Part shown: piece by piece, positions 1 through 12,977 of the stretch
Layout of the letters: each line of letters begins with the position of its first letter
Position numbering within the stretch: position 1 is the stretch's first letter
NCBI GenBank assembly: GCA_024811115.1
Contig: JAKOGH010000229.1
Location: 1 to 64,000 of the forward strand
Length of the DNA: 64,000 nt
Source of the DNA: Terana coerulea
Lineage: Eukaryota; Basidiomycota; Agaricomycetes; Polyporales; Phanerochaetaceae
Reading direction: 5' to 3'
Program-made: the position numbers and the translations under genes
The notes under the pieces: generated by a model
Databases searched by the model: none
What the model saw: the letters and a program-made list of their open reading frames with translations, nothing else
Told to the model about the DNA's origin: nothing

Positions 1-1200
1 CTTGGTTTTAGCTTTGGAGGCCGCTCTAGCTAATCTTTTGCCTGCTTTTCGACCACTTCCTTGCGATCGCCGCACAGCGCATCAATTTCATCGATCCTCA
101 TGGCCCATGAACCCACCTCCCTCGTGTTCAGGCCATGCGATGATGTTCTTTCTCAGCCTGGACCTCTCTGTCCTCCATGCTGATCTCTGTTTTAGTGCAT
201 TGCGCTGCTCGCCTGCCCGCTTATTGCACTCACTTATCCACCAAGATTTAGACTTGGCGCACTTTTTAGAGGGTCTAGAGTGTTCCCTCCACAAGGTTTC
301 AAAGATCTGTTCGATCTTGTCCCCGCACTCCTCCTTGTAACGGGCGTGAACCAATCTTCGGAAATTGGTAGAGCGTTGTTTAACGCCGCCTAACCTCTCT
401 CACGAATAAACCACCTTCAATAGACCCTCTTTTGACAGTAGGGACGATTTCCGGCTCGACTTCTATGGGCATCTGCCACTCTAGAACTGCATGATCGCTT
501 CCTCGCCGTTCATGCATTTTAACGTTTAGGTTCCCGTGCTCTCCGAGTTTTAGTCCACCCAAACCAAATCCAGGACCCCTTTCGTAGTTTCACGTTATGT
601 GATTCCCACGTGGCCGGTCCCCTTTTGTCGTTTAGAAGCACGAGCTCCATGTACGTTTCTGCCAAATCAATGAGGTCTAGGCTCAATTGTTTGTTTCTTA
701 TCTCATTGCTCCTTCCTGAATCAACGAAGTTTCTGCTCCTGGTGATCCCAATATGGGTGCCTCAGGTTGAAATCTCCTGCCATGAACGCAATTGGAGGAA
801 GGTCCTCCGCATGGTCTTGCAGGTACTTGACTGCGCTAGACGTTTTACTGTCATTGTACACATTGAGGAACGTGAATTCCTTGTCTTGGAACTGCATGCT
901 TACGCATACAATGTCCTGATGCTTGACACAACTTAGTCGACTTGCGGGCTTGTGGACGCCCACTTCCTGTTGATATAAACGGACACTCTAGATGTCTCGC
1001 TTGCTCCTAAACATATGAAGTTCCGATGTTTACATGTCTGGAGATACTCATCGCCGTCTTTGTTTGTGCTTGAGGCGACATTCTTGATGAAGCCCTAGAA
1101 CAGTTCCTGGACGCATATGATGTCATGGTCTAGGTTTCTTTCTAAGAGCATGTTTAAGTTCGCTCTAGAATTCTGTACGTTAGCACTGATACACTTTAAT
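1..1200 (-). pseudogene. LINE ORF2 N-terminal part: APE-type endonuclease and linker to reverse transcriptase
   Basis: The segment 721-963 encodes the endonuclease core motif AGDFNLRHPYWD, in which the Asp and Asn residues are catalytic in exonuclease-endonuclease-phosphatase proteins. The segment 88-354 encodes KSKSWWISECNKR, the usual linker just before the reverse transcriptase in fungal and insect LINEs. The two lie in different frames. The RT domain itself is not in this window. The upstream boundary is approximate because the endonuclease N-terminus is not recognisable in one frame. Confidence 0.65.
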
Positions 1201-1613
1201 GCCTCAGGGCTTCGTTTATTTCCGCTTGACTCGACACGGTCTGACTCGGATGGCTCTTCGAATCTTTCTCACTTCTGCCTACGCCTCCCTCGTACCGTCT
1301 ACGCAGTGCGTCAACGTCCAAGGTCGGTGGTAGGGAGTGTATGCTACTGGTTGGGGATCCTTCCGTCTCCATAACTTCCTCAATTGATACTCTTCCGAGT
1401 AGCTCGGTGTACCTCTGTTTTGGTTACTGGTAGCGCTAACGGACGCTCGGTCTTTCTCTAGACGCCATGTCTGCCTGGTCGGCTGGGGGTCTGAGGCGGC
1501 GATGAGACAGGTTCAACATCATATGATTTGTAATACATAAGACACGTTGGTATGGTGCACATATTAATTCTACAACGAGCCCGGCCCCCTGGGCACGTTC
1601 TCGTACATGTCGT

Positions 1614-4383
1614 CTAGACTAGACCCTTCACGGGACGGGGGCCTCGGGGCACCCCTTCCGCTGGTCGTGGTCGCATTCGGGCGTCGCCTTCCGATGCAAC
1701 GCCGCCCTGCAAGTTAGAACCCGAGGGGCCTTCACCCCTGTTCTTCTCTCCTTGCCTCTGGGCCCGTTTAGTGAGGGCGGTCCCCGCTATACTTGCCCTG
1801 CAGTTCGATATACCCCTCCGAGCGAGTACGCCGGCGGGTGATCCTTGAGGAACATGGGGTCCCTCGAGTGTTGGTGGTACTTGCACTTCTTGGACACCGG
1901 CGCGTGGCCAGCGTTGCAGGAAGTGCAGAAGCTGTGAGACACCGGGCACGGGCCCGTTGCCTCGAGACCTTGTTCTCGGCCCTGTACTTCATACACTCTG
2001 GGTGCTGGCAGTACGTCTCGTGGAGCCCCGTCATGTGGGGCTTTGAGCATATCATGCACATGACATGCTTCGTGGTGCAAGAGGAGGTGCCGTGACCCCA
2101 TCTGTAGCACTTCGTGCAGAAGGGCGTGACCGCCTTCTGCTGCTTCAGCTCCACCGTATACGTGGCGCTTCCGATCTGGACCTTCTTGACCTTGCGGCCC
2201 GTAAGCCATGTGGACCAAAGAGACCCGTCATCCTTGGCGTCGTATACGGCCGCCACAAACACACCCGTGCCCCCCTTTTGCTGGGTGAACATGGCCTTCG
2301 GTGACTGGTGCGCCTCCAGTAAGGCGTCGCCCAGAGCTACGCATTCCCCGCTCGGAGGAGATTAACGATTTCCTGAGGACCGTAATGGTCGCTCGTACTT
2401 TCGTTGAGAAGGGGGACCGCGAGAACATGGAGCTCTGCGATCCCGACGAAGTGCTTCAGTTCCGGCCAAGTTGCCTTGCCAGATCATCCGGCGTTCTGGG
2501 CGCTGATGAACCACCACGCTGCTGCGTTAAGGTTCTCCAGCACAGCGTCTGCGCAACGCTGCTGGAGGGTTATGTCGACGTGACTCCCCTCCTTCCAGAA
2601 GACATTGGTGACCCCATTGGCTTTCGCCTCCGGGGTTGCCGCCGTCACATCTTCGAAGTGCTTCACGATCTCCTTGTGGGACCGCTTCGCACCCGTACTC
2701 CGTGCCGAATGACACGCGGACTGTCCGGTTCGCGTTCGGTGCATGCACCTGCGCGACGCTCTTCGGAGAGGGGTTCTTCGGGGCAGAATCCTGCGCCGAG
2801 GCGAGCTTCTTCCCCGTACGTGGGGCTCCGGCAGCGGCGACCCTAGGGTCCAGCACGCCCTCCAGTGAGTGTAGACTGCCGGTTGGCAGCCAAGTCGATC
2901 TCGATGGGCTCGAGGATGACCCTGCAGGTGCAAGGCGAGGGTTGAGCTCCGCTCTATCGTCCTGCGCCACGCGTGCGCTAAACGAGAACAGAGACTGGAG
3001 CTTGTCGGCCGAGAGCGAGATGTTCGCGGCCTTGACAAGGGAATGGACCTCTCGAGGCCCTCCAACGTCATGTCGGCGGGTATCCCGAGAGGGTGTTGAT
3101 AGATGGACGCTGCCACCGGGGCCTCCGCCTCGTGCGCGCCTTTCTTCTTGGAGCCCTCGCTTCCATCCTGAGATGGGGCTGGGGCGGCTGCGTACGACGG
3201 CGTCGGCATTTTCCTCTGCGAGGATCCTGCGTCTGCGTTGTATTGGGTAGGGGGATAATGATGGACCGGCCGGAAGGTGCATGCCCTCCGACAAACGTCG
3301 GGCCAACCCTCCTACGAAGCCAGGTGGCGGTTGCGGCTGCCGACCGGCAGCCGCTGCTGAAGTCCCCAAGGGACTTCTTCATGAATGCGTGTGACCCAGC
3401 CACGCTCTCCAGCGTCCTGGTCGCCACGCCCTCTAGCCAGCGAACCTCTGGTCGAGGCCCGCGCACAACTTCGTTGTACTGCCGCTTGCTCTCCAGCGGC
3501 AGTCTCCCTCAAGTGCTCATCGAGCCTCTCTCGCTCCTTCAGCTGCTTCCGAAGGTAGAACAGCTCGTCCTGAACGGTCTCGAGCTTGTACTCCGCGTAA
3601 TCCACTGCCGAGGGAGTCTCGGAGGAACCGGTACGGAATGATCTTCTCGACGAGAGAAGAGTCCTTGGCGTGTGTGAGAAGGAGGTGGACAAAGTCCCCC
3701 GTCTTCTCGCGACAACTTCTTCATCACATCCCTCGGATGGGGAGTCCGAACTCGACTTGGATCACCGTTGATGGTCCACCACTTCGCATTCCCTGCCTTT
3801 CCCAGCTCATCATGAGCCAGGACCATCAGGTCCAACACGTCTTCCTTGATCAGCTTCGCGCCCCGAGCGGAGTGTCGTCCTCCACCTCCACCTCGTCTCC
3901 GTCGTCCTCCTCCGAGTCCTCCTGAATGGAGCTCAACTCGTCGGGGTACCGGTTGCCGCTTCGGGTCCTCCTGCACGAACTCAAACGTGCTAGATTCCCT
4001 CGAACCTGGCAAGGGCACATTCTGTGCCAATGCTTCTATTAGAACCTTGTTTAAAGATTCGGGTTTATATGAAAAGCTTACTTTCGGGTCCTGGAACCCT
4101 CCAGCCAACTCTTGTTCATTAGGGAACGCCGTACGTTCCCCTGGGAAAGTGGATGGAATTTCCTCCACCTCCTGACCTCCTCCAGCACTAATGCCGATTG
4201 GAGATGACCTGTCGTACCCTTCATCCCCGGGCAAGAAGCCTGGGAGCTGAAGGGAAGCGGGGATACGTACTCGGTATAATTATCCAAGTACTGAGACAGG
4301 GAAGGGATATCACCGGGTAGCCTTTTGGGCAGATCCGGGAGCCTTCCTAACAACTCAGTGAAATTCGACTGTTGCGACGACAT
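1614..4383 (-). pseudogene. LINE ORF1 (gag-like, zinc-knuckle nucleic-acid-binding protein), frame-broken
   Basis: The start at 4383 opens with MSSQQSNFTELLGRLPDLP. The protein is then spread over at least four frames. A middle part (about 3540-4230) is acidic, then carries a Gly/Arg-rich stretch. The C-terminal part (about 1790-2290) has CX2CX3GHX4C-type knuckles (CTKCYRWGH, then CMICSKPHMTGLH), followed in another frame by CTSCNAGHAP and a stop. Such C-terminal knuckles are typical of ORF1 of I/Tad-type LINEs and serve RNA binding and particle assembly. Frames overlap with no splice signals between them, so these are frameshifts rather than introns. Confidence 0.65.
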
Positions 4384-5791
4384 TTCGGTTGAGATCTTAG
4401 TGCGAGACAGTAGCAGTAGCTGATTGCGCTGCCTCTCACTGTTCTTGAGGGGTACTTATACCCTTCCTCGCTGTCCTGCCATAGCCCATGAGGCTCGGCC
4501 ACTTTTGGGTTTCACACAGCCGGCCTTCGTCCGCCCGCTCTGCTGCCCCTATCTCAGATTCCAGTCCGATACAAGCAATCAGACTGATATTAATAACAAC
4601 GATTTTATTAATTAATATCCTCGTTACATAATACGTACAGGTTTGAACCCTATACCACTTCCACTCGGTCTGCGTCTCCGCATCCCGATTCAAAACTGTC
4701 CGGGCGATCGTGGCCACGCTTTTTAGGCATGGTCCCAAACGCCCGTACTCCGCCCTGTGCCCACTGTTGTCAGCGGACTCAAGGAAACCCCCCGCATTAC
4801 TGCTGAGGGGCCTTATTGCTTTTCCGTGCAAACGGTGCCCTCTCAATACGAGGGCAGGCTTATGCTGATGGGGGCACCAGCGACGACGAACGTCTCCGGG
4901 CTGCCCATCAGCTACAAAGGGCGACTCAGAGCCATTCAGGCCCGAAGCCGCCCACCCGCAGAACGGGCAGAAAGCCTCGGGACCCTCCATTGACGGGGAA
5001 ACCGAGAAACCTAAAAGAAAAGAGGGATCAGTATACTACTTGGATGAAAGACGGACCTTCTAAAAGATGGAGGTGAACACTGCAGAGGGTGAGTAGCTCG
5101 ACAGCGAGCTCAGACGGCACGGGCGTCTAAGGCGATGGTGGTGGTACGAAGTCAAGGAGGGTGGCTGCTACGGTGTCACTGCAGCTTGCCAGTCGATGAT
5201 GGCGCATAGCAGTAAGTGCCCAGATTTTTGCAGTTGTTTTCACTGGAGGTGGGTCGCTAGTGAGCGCTGAGTACTGCAGTATCAAACTCTTGAGTAAGTT
5301 CGTTCGGTAATGAATCAGTGTAGCGACTCACGACAGAAATTTACAGCTTTCCCGCGCCCGCATAACCAGGAGGGCGACTCGTCGGAGCGTCCGCATGTGC
5401 AAGTCACTACAAGGCTTGCTCGGGTATTTTCTCGTGAGATCTCACCTTCCAGTTCACCGAGTAGCTCTTCACCAAGAGGTCCTGCCTCCAATTGCGTGTC
5501 TTCTGTGATGGTATGCCCGTACATATGCAAATATATATAATTATACGGGCAATTGGTCGATAGCACATGCTAAGAAATGCCCGCTCTTACTTCACGGACA
5601 TAGCCTGTTAACTCTTGTGTGAAGTTGTAAGGTAGGAAATCATGTAGCTATGCAGCGACTGACCACAAAACTATTCCCACTTATCGCGTACCCACCTAGA
5701 TCCAGCAGTTTTCCTTAGTAAGCGCAAGATTGTGAGGGAGAGTTTGCTCACCGCATATACCTAATCTTTCCACTAGCCAGTGTGGACACCC
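4384..5791. other. Gene-poor spacer between LINE ORF1 and F-box gene 1
   Basis: It probably contains the LINE 5' untranslated region next to 4383. A minus-strand open frame of 184 codons (4436-4990) is present, but it has no recognisable domain, no intron signals and contains an AT-rich stretch near 4580-4620 that does not look coding. I see no RNA gene or clear repeat. Confidence 0.4.
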
Positions 5792-7353
5792 TCAGATCTG
5801 CAAGACGCCCAGTTCGTGCAGCCGTGGAAATAAGTTGGTGGCAATGAATCGGGATAAATCGTTCTGGGATTGTTTCGGATGAAGCTCCTCCACGTCAAGT
5901 GGTTGGTTGAGAGAGTTGTTTTCATCGCGAGTATACCATGTAACCAAGACGCGCTGCAAGCGTTTCCCGTCCACCATGGTCACCAGCACCTCCTCCGCTT
6001 CGGCAATGAGCGACCGAGCCGCCTGCACACCTTTCCGCGTCGACTCGAGGGCGCCCTCACGATAAGGAGAGCCAAGCTGCAATTTGACCTCTATGAAATC
6101 GAAGAATGCCGACGCGGGGATTATGAGAAGACATGACTTCAGATGAGCCCAGACACTGCGGCGTGATACATCATTTGCCGCGAATAGGCCTGATGGTGTT
6201 AGATTCGTGGGTAGAGGAACGTGCAAGCATAGCGACCGCAAGTTGCTACATTGAGATATGTGTCGTAGGGCATTGTCGCCCTTAACCCATGCTGGTTTAT
6301 CCATGTGTTTCAGAAAGAAGTGAACATTCAGCAAAGACAATTGACGTACTCCCAATGTGTTGCAGTGTGCCGCGACTGAAGTCGATGCCATCCTGGACAT
6401 GGCTTATAGGTGCGGCACCGAGCTCGAGTCGCTGTAACGCGTGGAGCATGTTTGTCTTGGTGGCCAGAACAGACAGCGTGTCGTAGACCAAAACGAAGTC
6501 GTAGACGAGTGATGATATGGTAGGTATTACTTTCGCCATGGCAGTCCAGTCAATCTCGGCCGTGTGACGTGCGAGAAAGATCGGGCTGAAGTCCATCCTT
6601 TCGAAGTGCAGTTCTTCGAGCTTGCTAAAACGGCTTAAGACATAGCACAGCGCCGCGAGGCCGTTTGCATCTCGACGAACGACACGCTGTCCATGTTCCG
6701 TGATAGCCAGACTCTTAAGGCACAATACGCTTGGGGGAGGGGGAATGCTGCTAGCTGCGCGGCATGGGAGACTGAGGACGTCGTGCAGCCCCAAGGAACG
6801 GAGTGCTGGGAACAGAGGGAGGCAATCTTCGAACCAATCCGCCAAGTCCATGTTGTCTAAGCCTTTTCCCCACGACACTGAGAAGGTAGTGATGTGCCGC
6901 ACATTATCCTTCGTCGTAGTAAACAGCGTGTCCCGAACGAAGTCTTGAATGAGAGGGAGCCCGCCCGTATCTGGCGGACGGTATTCCTCTGGTTTTACCG
7001 CACAGGGGAACGAGAGGGAGCGGAAGCAGTCCTCAGCAAACGCGGCCCGCCACGACCTTGAGACCAGGGATCCTGCAAGCAGCGTCTTCTTCGCACGGAG
7101 CTTTCGCCGCGCAGTGAAACTCTCGCGAATGATCAAGTCGATGATAACCCGTAAGACGTCGAATGGAAGACCGTGGCTCCCAGCCTCGCCACCACAGCAG
7201 CGAGCGTACGTACTGTCCACAGCCTCTCCGCAAGTGTGTAGACAATCGGAGCCCGTCTTGGTTGCTTCGAGCTGTTTGGTAGGCTGTGCACGTTGGCATA
7301 AAGAAGTGAGAAAATGCATGAAAATGAAGCACACGTCTCCTCACCTTCTTCAT
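5792..7353 (-). CDS. F-box-like protein 1 (paralogue of the gene at 12978)
   Basis: An F-box-like motif is near the N-terminus: LPFDVLRVIIDLI, then LLAGSLVSRSWRAAF and CFRSLSF. It is followed by about 350 residues with irregular leucine-rich spacing, as in the large Agaricomycete F-box families. F-box proteins normally recruit substrates to SCF ubiquitin ligases through SKP1; the substrate is unknown. One intron (6292-6349) separates the last third. A short first exon (Met-Lys-Lys at 7353, intron ending just before PTKQLEATK) is possible; without it the start is at 7334. Intron position and sequence match the gene at 12978, so the two are duplicates. Reading frame is intact. It ends with RLHELGVLQI. 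Confidence 0.75.
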
Positions 7354-7612
7354 TTCTGTATGGACACCAGATATCAGTAAACGATGTTCTTGTTTTATGC
7401 GAGGATGGATGGGAAACGAATCGAGGAAGAGTGGAGAGGCGAACTATAGTCTGCACTGCCGCAGTCTATACATCATGCATCATGCGCTGACAAAAGGACA
7501 TCTGATCATCAGCCTCGTCCACACCGAATTCGAACGTAGCGGAATACTGCAAAAACAACTCTATAGCGTCAGTACAACTAAGCATGTGTACATACAGTAA
7601 TCGTGCGGACGA

Positions 7613-10101
7613 TCAGCTGTCAAAGGCCTCGCGCTTTGCTTCCGCAAGTACGAACTCTTCGCATTCTTTCCTACTCTTGTTGACGTCCACCAGCCACAAG
7701 AACACCGAACTCGCTACGCCTCTGCGGCTCGGTTAGTGAATAGCGATTGGGAACAGCAACGGACAAAACGCACAGAGCAAAGAGGAAAGCGAACGGCATC
7801 GAGTCGTTGTTCCCCGAGGCGGTGATGATGGCGGAGGAGACGAACGGCCCAATGAACGCGGATGTCTTGCCAACCTGAAATAGTAGTAAGGAACCCGTAA
7901 GAAATAAATTGGAGGAGTCTAAGCAGCGGACTCGTTACTCACGACCGAGAACAGTGCAAAGAAAAGAAACCTGTGAGGTACTTGTCAGCCACTATAGAAC
8001 AGCTAGCACGCTGAGCTGCACTTGCATCTGTGGGAGAGGCGAGACCTCGCTGATCATGGTTTGACTATAGGCGTACCAGGGGCACACCATGAGGCCATAA
8101 TACGCCTGATAAAGCCTGAGATGTACCTTTAAGTTAAACAGTTAGAAGGTGGTAGACACGGCGAAGCACGCACCAGATTTCCCAAACATGCTTGAATCCG
8201 AATTTGTTAGTGTGGACTCCAATAAGACCCCATATTGTCAAAATCTATTGCACATGTCAGTAAAAAAAACCGGGTATGCGTACAACGGGTATTACTCACG
8301 ATTATCCAGACAACGTTGAAGCAAAGCATCTGCCAGTGGTCAATGAGCGCTGAGCAAGCTTCACACTGAGGCGAACGAGAACTCAGTTACCGCTTTGGTA
8401 GAGATCTTGAACTTTTTCTGCACCAACCAAAAGAGACTGGATTTCTTGTCAGCCATAGCCTGCGATGGATGTGTAAAGACGTACTAAATCCCGACACCTT
8501 GCGCCACAATTCCGACGATCAGAAGAAGCGTTAGTTGGAGCGTCGAATACGCTACCACGCTGGGAGTGAGATTAGACCACAATCGGTAAAAAGCATTGCC
8601 CATCCCACCTGTTTTGCAGCGTCGCGATCACGGTGACAGTAGTATTCAAGACATCGCCCCTGGTGCATACATTCGGTTTAATAAAACGATAACGCCATAA
8701 ACATTTCACTTACATCAAGAAGTAAAAGATCAGGTACAAAAAGGTCTGCTTGAGCCTCATGCATTCCCGAAAGGCGACATACGTCTGCTTGAAGCCCACG
8801 GTCAATAGAGATGCACCAGGCGGGAGCGCCAGTCCGGGCCGTCGCTTCTCCCAGAAGAACCAAGGCAATGCGCAAAGCACTAGGAGCTAAGTGAGCAACT
8901 ACATCGCAGCTACAATAGGTAGAAAAGACGTACACCATATTCCTCCGGAGAAGGCGATGAGGACGCTGAACGCCTTCGTGTTGTTCTCAACGCTCTCATC
9001 CGATTTGAGGCCCTTCAGAATGCCCACCATGACGGCGAGAATGATGATCTCGCCAGCGGAACAGACTGCAAAGGATACGTTCGAGATTCGATTGCGCTCA
9101 ATCGACTCATATTCTGCATGTTCGTGCAACCTTGAAAATAAAAATAATCAGTAAAGTCGACTGCGAATGCATCACTACATACGATTTTGTGCCATCGTCT
9201 ACTTCGGCCGCAGAGCCTTTCACCTCTGGCAGGTCGCGCGCCAATCCGGGAAAAGCAGCGGTCCAGAACGTGAGGGAGCACTGGACATATCAGCTAAGTA
9301 TGATGGCCGAGGTTCACAACATCATTCGGGAGCCCCACCTGATAAGCAATGACTGTGAAAGCGCTCAGTATTCGCATGCTACGATAAGCAATAAGGTGAT
9401 TTACTCACGTCCAAGAATATATAAAACAAGTCCAGCCTGCCATTTAGAGGGATCCTCGACTCCTAGCCATGCGAATGATACCGCAACGGCCAAAATAGTG
9501 AAGAATATAGTTATATTTGGCCTGGGCGGGGTTTCAATAAACTTCTTCGTGCTCCACCAAGCTTGGCTCACCTCCAGGTACCGTAGTCCGCCCAAGCACC
9601 GATCATGAGCAGGACGGCAGCTTGCAGCGCAAAGCTGATTCCATTCGTAAGCAGGACGATGGAATTCACTAAACAACGGTGTACCAAAGTCAGAGAGCGG
9701 CCCACGTCCGGTTGAAGCATCAGACTCACCATCTCGCACACGGCCTGCGAAGGGAAGCACACAGTCTGTTCCACTGCCACAGGGAGCAGTGAACGGTGGC
9801 TCGCTTGGGTCATAGCCAGCCAGGAACAGCAGGTTTTGGAACTGAGAAGGTCCAAAATTGAATCCAGACAGCCCGTTATTGCCCTACGCATAACGTCAGT
9901 TCCCGGGGTTTCGTCCAAATATGGTCAAATAAAACATACAATGTAGTAGATGTAGAACGCCCACAACTCTTTGCGAGAAGTGATCCACTGTGTTCTACTA
10001 GCCGGCGCTGTTTGCTCGAGCGCAGGGCTGGTGAAGTTTGGGGCCTGCTTGGAGACCTCGGCCTCGAGGTCGGCTTTGTCCTGAACGGCCTCCTGCGACA
10101 T
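7613..10101 (-). CDS. ATG22: ATG22-like vacuolar amino-acid effluxer (MFS fold, autophagy-related)
   Basis: Spliced protein begins MSQEAVQDKADLEAE and contains family hallmarks: KELWAFYIYYIGNNGLSGFN, GPSQFQNLLFLAGYDPS, TNGISFALQAAVLLMIGAWAD, FWTAAFPGLARDLPEV, QAYYGLMVCPWYAYSQT and VGKTSAFIGPF. Atg22 is a multi-spanning vacuolar membrane protein that releases amino acids after autophagic breakdown; basidiomycetes often have several paralogues. There are about 14 short exons with 50-60 nt introns (for example 9884-9939, 9669-9729, 9522-9571, 9353-9408, 9281-9338). One exon is only 14 nt (9339-9352). The junction near 8000-8030, after SEVSP, does not resolve with canonical sites. The C-terminus is FVLAEAKREAFDS. 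It is head-to-head with MIC60. Confidence 0.85.
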
Positions 10102-10400
10102 GGTGGTCGCTTTGAGACCTGCGGGTCACCCTCCGTGCGTAATTTGCTGTGGCCATACTGATCTGCAGAAAGAGTCGGCGCCGGGGATTTTTTCAACGTC
10201 AGTGACGGCAATTTCCAACCACTACGCACACCGCAAAAGGCAACGTGTTCCGGGAGCCTACACGGGCGGCTGATATTGTCCCGCGTGCCGCATTTGGGCG
10301 GTCTCGGAGACTAAAGTCTGGCATTCACGAGTTCGTCCGTGCTCTCATCGTCCGCAACGTCCGCAACGTTGTCCGCACAGCCCACGAACGGTGCGCTGGA
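10102..10400. promoter_or_regulatory. Shared divergent promoter region of ATG22 and MIC60
   Basis: The 299 bases between the two start codons must hold both promoters. No TATA box in a convincing position is seen. Sharing of elements is an inference from spacing only. Confidence 0.4.
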
Positions 10401-12547
10401 ATGTTTCGCGCCGCGAGGCTCGTTGGCTCTGGGAAGGGTGCTGTGAGGGTACCCGCCGTGCGCGTACGTCTGCTTTCCTACGCTTCACGTCGTGTCCAGC
10501 TGACCATGATTATTCCAGAGGTTTGCCACGGAGGTCCCGCTGGAGCAGCCGCCGAAGAAGAGGCATCTTCTCAGAAAATTCGTGCTCTACAGCGCGGGTG
10601 CAACCACCACATTCTATGTCGGAAGCGCGTTCGTCTCGTTTGCGAGCCCCCAGTACCACGACCTCTTCGTCGAGAACGTACCTCTCGGAGCAGCTGTAGT
10701 CCAATACGCGGAGGACAATGATTGGGATACTTTGTCACTCGAGAAGGTCATCAGCGCGGGTTCCAATGGCATAGCATATATCCAAGGACTGTTCAACTCG
10801 GAGCAGGTCAGCAAAGCGGCGGAGAAGACCAAGGATGTGTACGAGAAGACGAAGGAGGCATCCAAGGAGAAAGTGCAAGCAGTTACCAAACAGGTCAAGA
10901 CCACCGTCAACAAGACTAGTGAAAGCGTCAAGACTGAGGTGAAGAAGGACACTGCCATTGCTCGGCACCAAGCGGCCCAGTTTTCTGAGGGCGTCGAGGA
11001 TCTCGTCAGGCGTGCCGAGGATGCGCTCGCCGGCAAGGTCCCTATTCCTAAACCTGATGTGCCCACTTCACCTGCTCAGCCGGAAACCACTCCCTCCGAG
11101 ATTGACACCGCCCCCAAGGCAGAATCCTCCACGAAGAGCGGCAACGTCTACAATGCACCTCTTCCCATCGGCTTCGAGCCACCACCGGGGTACGCGAAGC
11201 CCGCTCCTCCGAAGACCGCGAAGAAAGCCACAGCTACGGGTCCCAACAAGACAGACGTCGTACCACCCCCACGTGCACCGGACCCGCTCCCTCTCGTCGC
11301 TCCCGGCTGTCGCAGAATTTGCCGCGTCCGAACCCATCATCGCTCAACTGGCAACAGTCATTGACGACCTTGCTTCCTACCTCAACACAAACCCCACTGC
11401 GGCGGAGAAGGCCCGGGACGTTCTTGACACCGCGAAACTCGACCTGACAAACTTGGCTTCGCGCATCGACGAAGTTAAGCAGGACGAGCGGCACAAGCTG
11501 GAGGCGACGCTGGACGAGCAGACACGGGAGTACACGCTGAAGCTGTTGGAGCTCGAGATGGAGGCTCAGGACAAGCTTGACAGCCAGGAGGAGGGTTTCA
11601 AGAAGTTCTTCGACGAGGAGAAGGTCAAATTTGTACAAGCTTACCGGGAGAAGTTGAACCGAGAGTTGCAGACACAGAGCGAAATCATCAATGAACGGTG
11701 CGTATGACTAAACGTTATTTCTGCTATGGTCATTGACGGTCGCAACAGCCTGAAGGAAGAAGTGATCGCTCAGGGTATCGAGATGCAGCGTCGCTGGATT
11801 CGGGACATCAAAGTGCGGGTCGAGCAAGAGCGCGGTGGCCGCCTTGCCAAGCTGGATGAACTCTCCACCAACCTGAAGCGTCTTGAGCGCATTGCCCTTG
11901 ACAACTCTGCCTACCTTGACGAGAACTTGCGCATACACGCTCTTTGGTCCGCCATCCGCGCCCTCAATCACGCCGTAGACTCACCCATCCGCCGGCCTTT
12001 CCGCGAAGAGCTCCGCGTCCTTCGCCATATCGCGACAGCGCGAGATGACCCCGTCGTCACCGCGACTTTGGACACCCTGGAGGCTACTGACGTCCCCGAC
12101 GTAGGCGTCGAGCCTCTGGGCGACCTCACGTCATGGTTCGCCACCTCTGTTTCCACTCGCATCGCCAGCGTCGCGCTCGTTCCGGACGAGAATGCAGGCC
12201 TACTCTCGCATCTGGCGTCCCACCTTCTCTCCTCATTTACCTTCAAGCGCCAGGGACTGGTCCCAGGAGATGATGTGCTTAGCGTGCTTGCGCGCGCGGA
12301 GTACTACATGAACGAGAAGGACCTCGACAGTGCTGCGCGGGAGCTGAACCAGCTGAAGGGCACTGCTAAAACTCTTCTGAACGACTGGCTGGTTGCTGCC
12401 CGCAGGCGCTTGGAGGTTCTTCAGGCGTTAGAGGTGCGTACTCTGCTAATCACACCAATGAAAGCGCATTGCTGACCAAAAGCATAACTCTACTAGGTTG
12501 TTCAAACCCAAGCTACTCTTTCTTCGTTGCTAGTCTCTCAGGATTAG
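10401..12547 (+). CDS. MIC60: MICOS complex subunit MIC60 (mitofilin), with one frame break
   Basis: Exon 1 (10401-10463, MFRAARLVGSGKGAVRVPAVR) reads like a basic, Ser/Ala-rich mitochondrial presequence. After a 55-nt intron (10464-10518) comes a membrane segment (FVLYSAGATTTFYVGSAFVSF), a Lys/Glu-rich coiled-coil stretch, a Pro-rich spacer (PLPIGFEPPPGYAKPAPP), a long coiled coil (LDEQTREYTLKLLELEMEAQ) and the C-terminal mitofilin domain (ending VVQTQATLSSLLVSQD after a last intron). MIC60 shapes crista junctions in the mitochondrial inner membrane. The frame changes by one base near 11300-11310, between DPLPLVAP and AVAEFAASEP: either one extra base, or an unusually short 43-nt intron (11273-11315), which would restore the frame but delete conserved-looking residues. 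Confidence 0.85.
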
Positions 12548-12977
12548 ATACACTCGTTCATTTCTCAAAACACAATGGACAGCGTTAGATGCTAGAAGTA
12601 GACTGTCATGTCATGAGTCATCTTATTTTCCACGAGTACGTGTGTTCATCCTCTCCTTTCGTTCCAACGGCATCCTCCCTCACGCGCGGCCTGGCTCGAG
12701 GGACTGTAACGACCAACTTGTCTCTGGGTGCAAGGCAGGCCTCGAGGCTCAGTGTGATGCGATTAGATGATTAGGTTACGGCAGTTAGCGGTTGACCATA
12801 GGTCACCGTCACACGTTCAGACGCGACCGTTGCGTTCATCTTCCTTAAGCTTCACTTAAGCTTCAACGTTTCAACGTTGAACTTGAATACCAAGCACAAC
12901 CGGCACTTCACGCTAAATAGACGTGCACATATATCTATCCATCCAGCAGGTGAGTCGGGTGTTACATCTCTTAGGCA

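Larger units (their letters stand above)
1..4383 (-). mobile_element. Decayed non-LTR retrotransposon (LINE, Tad-like), cut by window edge
   Basis: Fragments read on the minus strand in the order expected of an APE-type LINE: an ORF1 beginning at 4383, a cluster of CCHC zinc knuckles near 1.8-2.1 kb, an endonuclease core near 0.75-0.96 kb and the endonuclease-to-RT linker near 0.1-0.35 kb. The reverse transcriptase would lie beyond base 1. Reading frame changes many times, so this copy is not functional as written. Tad-like assignment is inferred from the ORF1 knuckles plus APE endonuclease combination common in fungi; RT phylogeny would be needed. No target-site duplication or poly-A end is inside the window. 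Confidence 0.75.

Noticed and set aside
4436..4990. 184-codon minus-strand open frame
   Set aside because: No domain, no paralogue and an AT-rich non-coding-like segment inside; likely LINE leader or chance.
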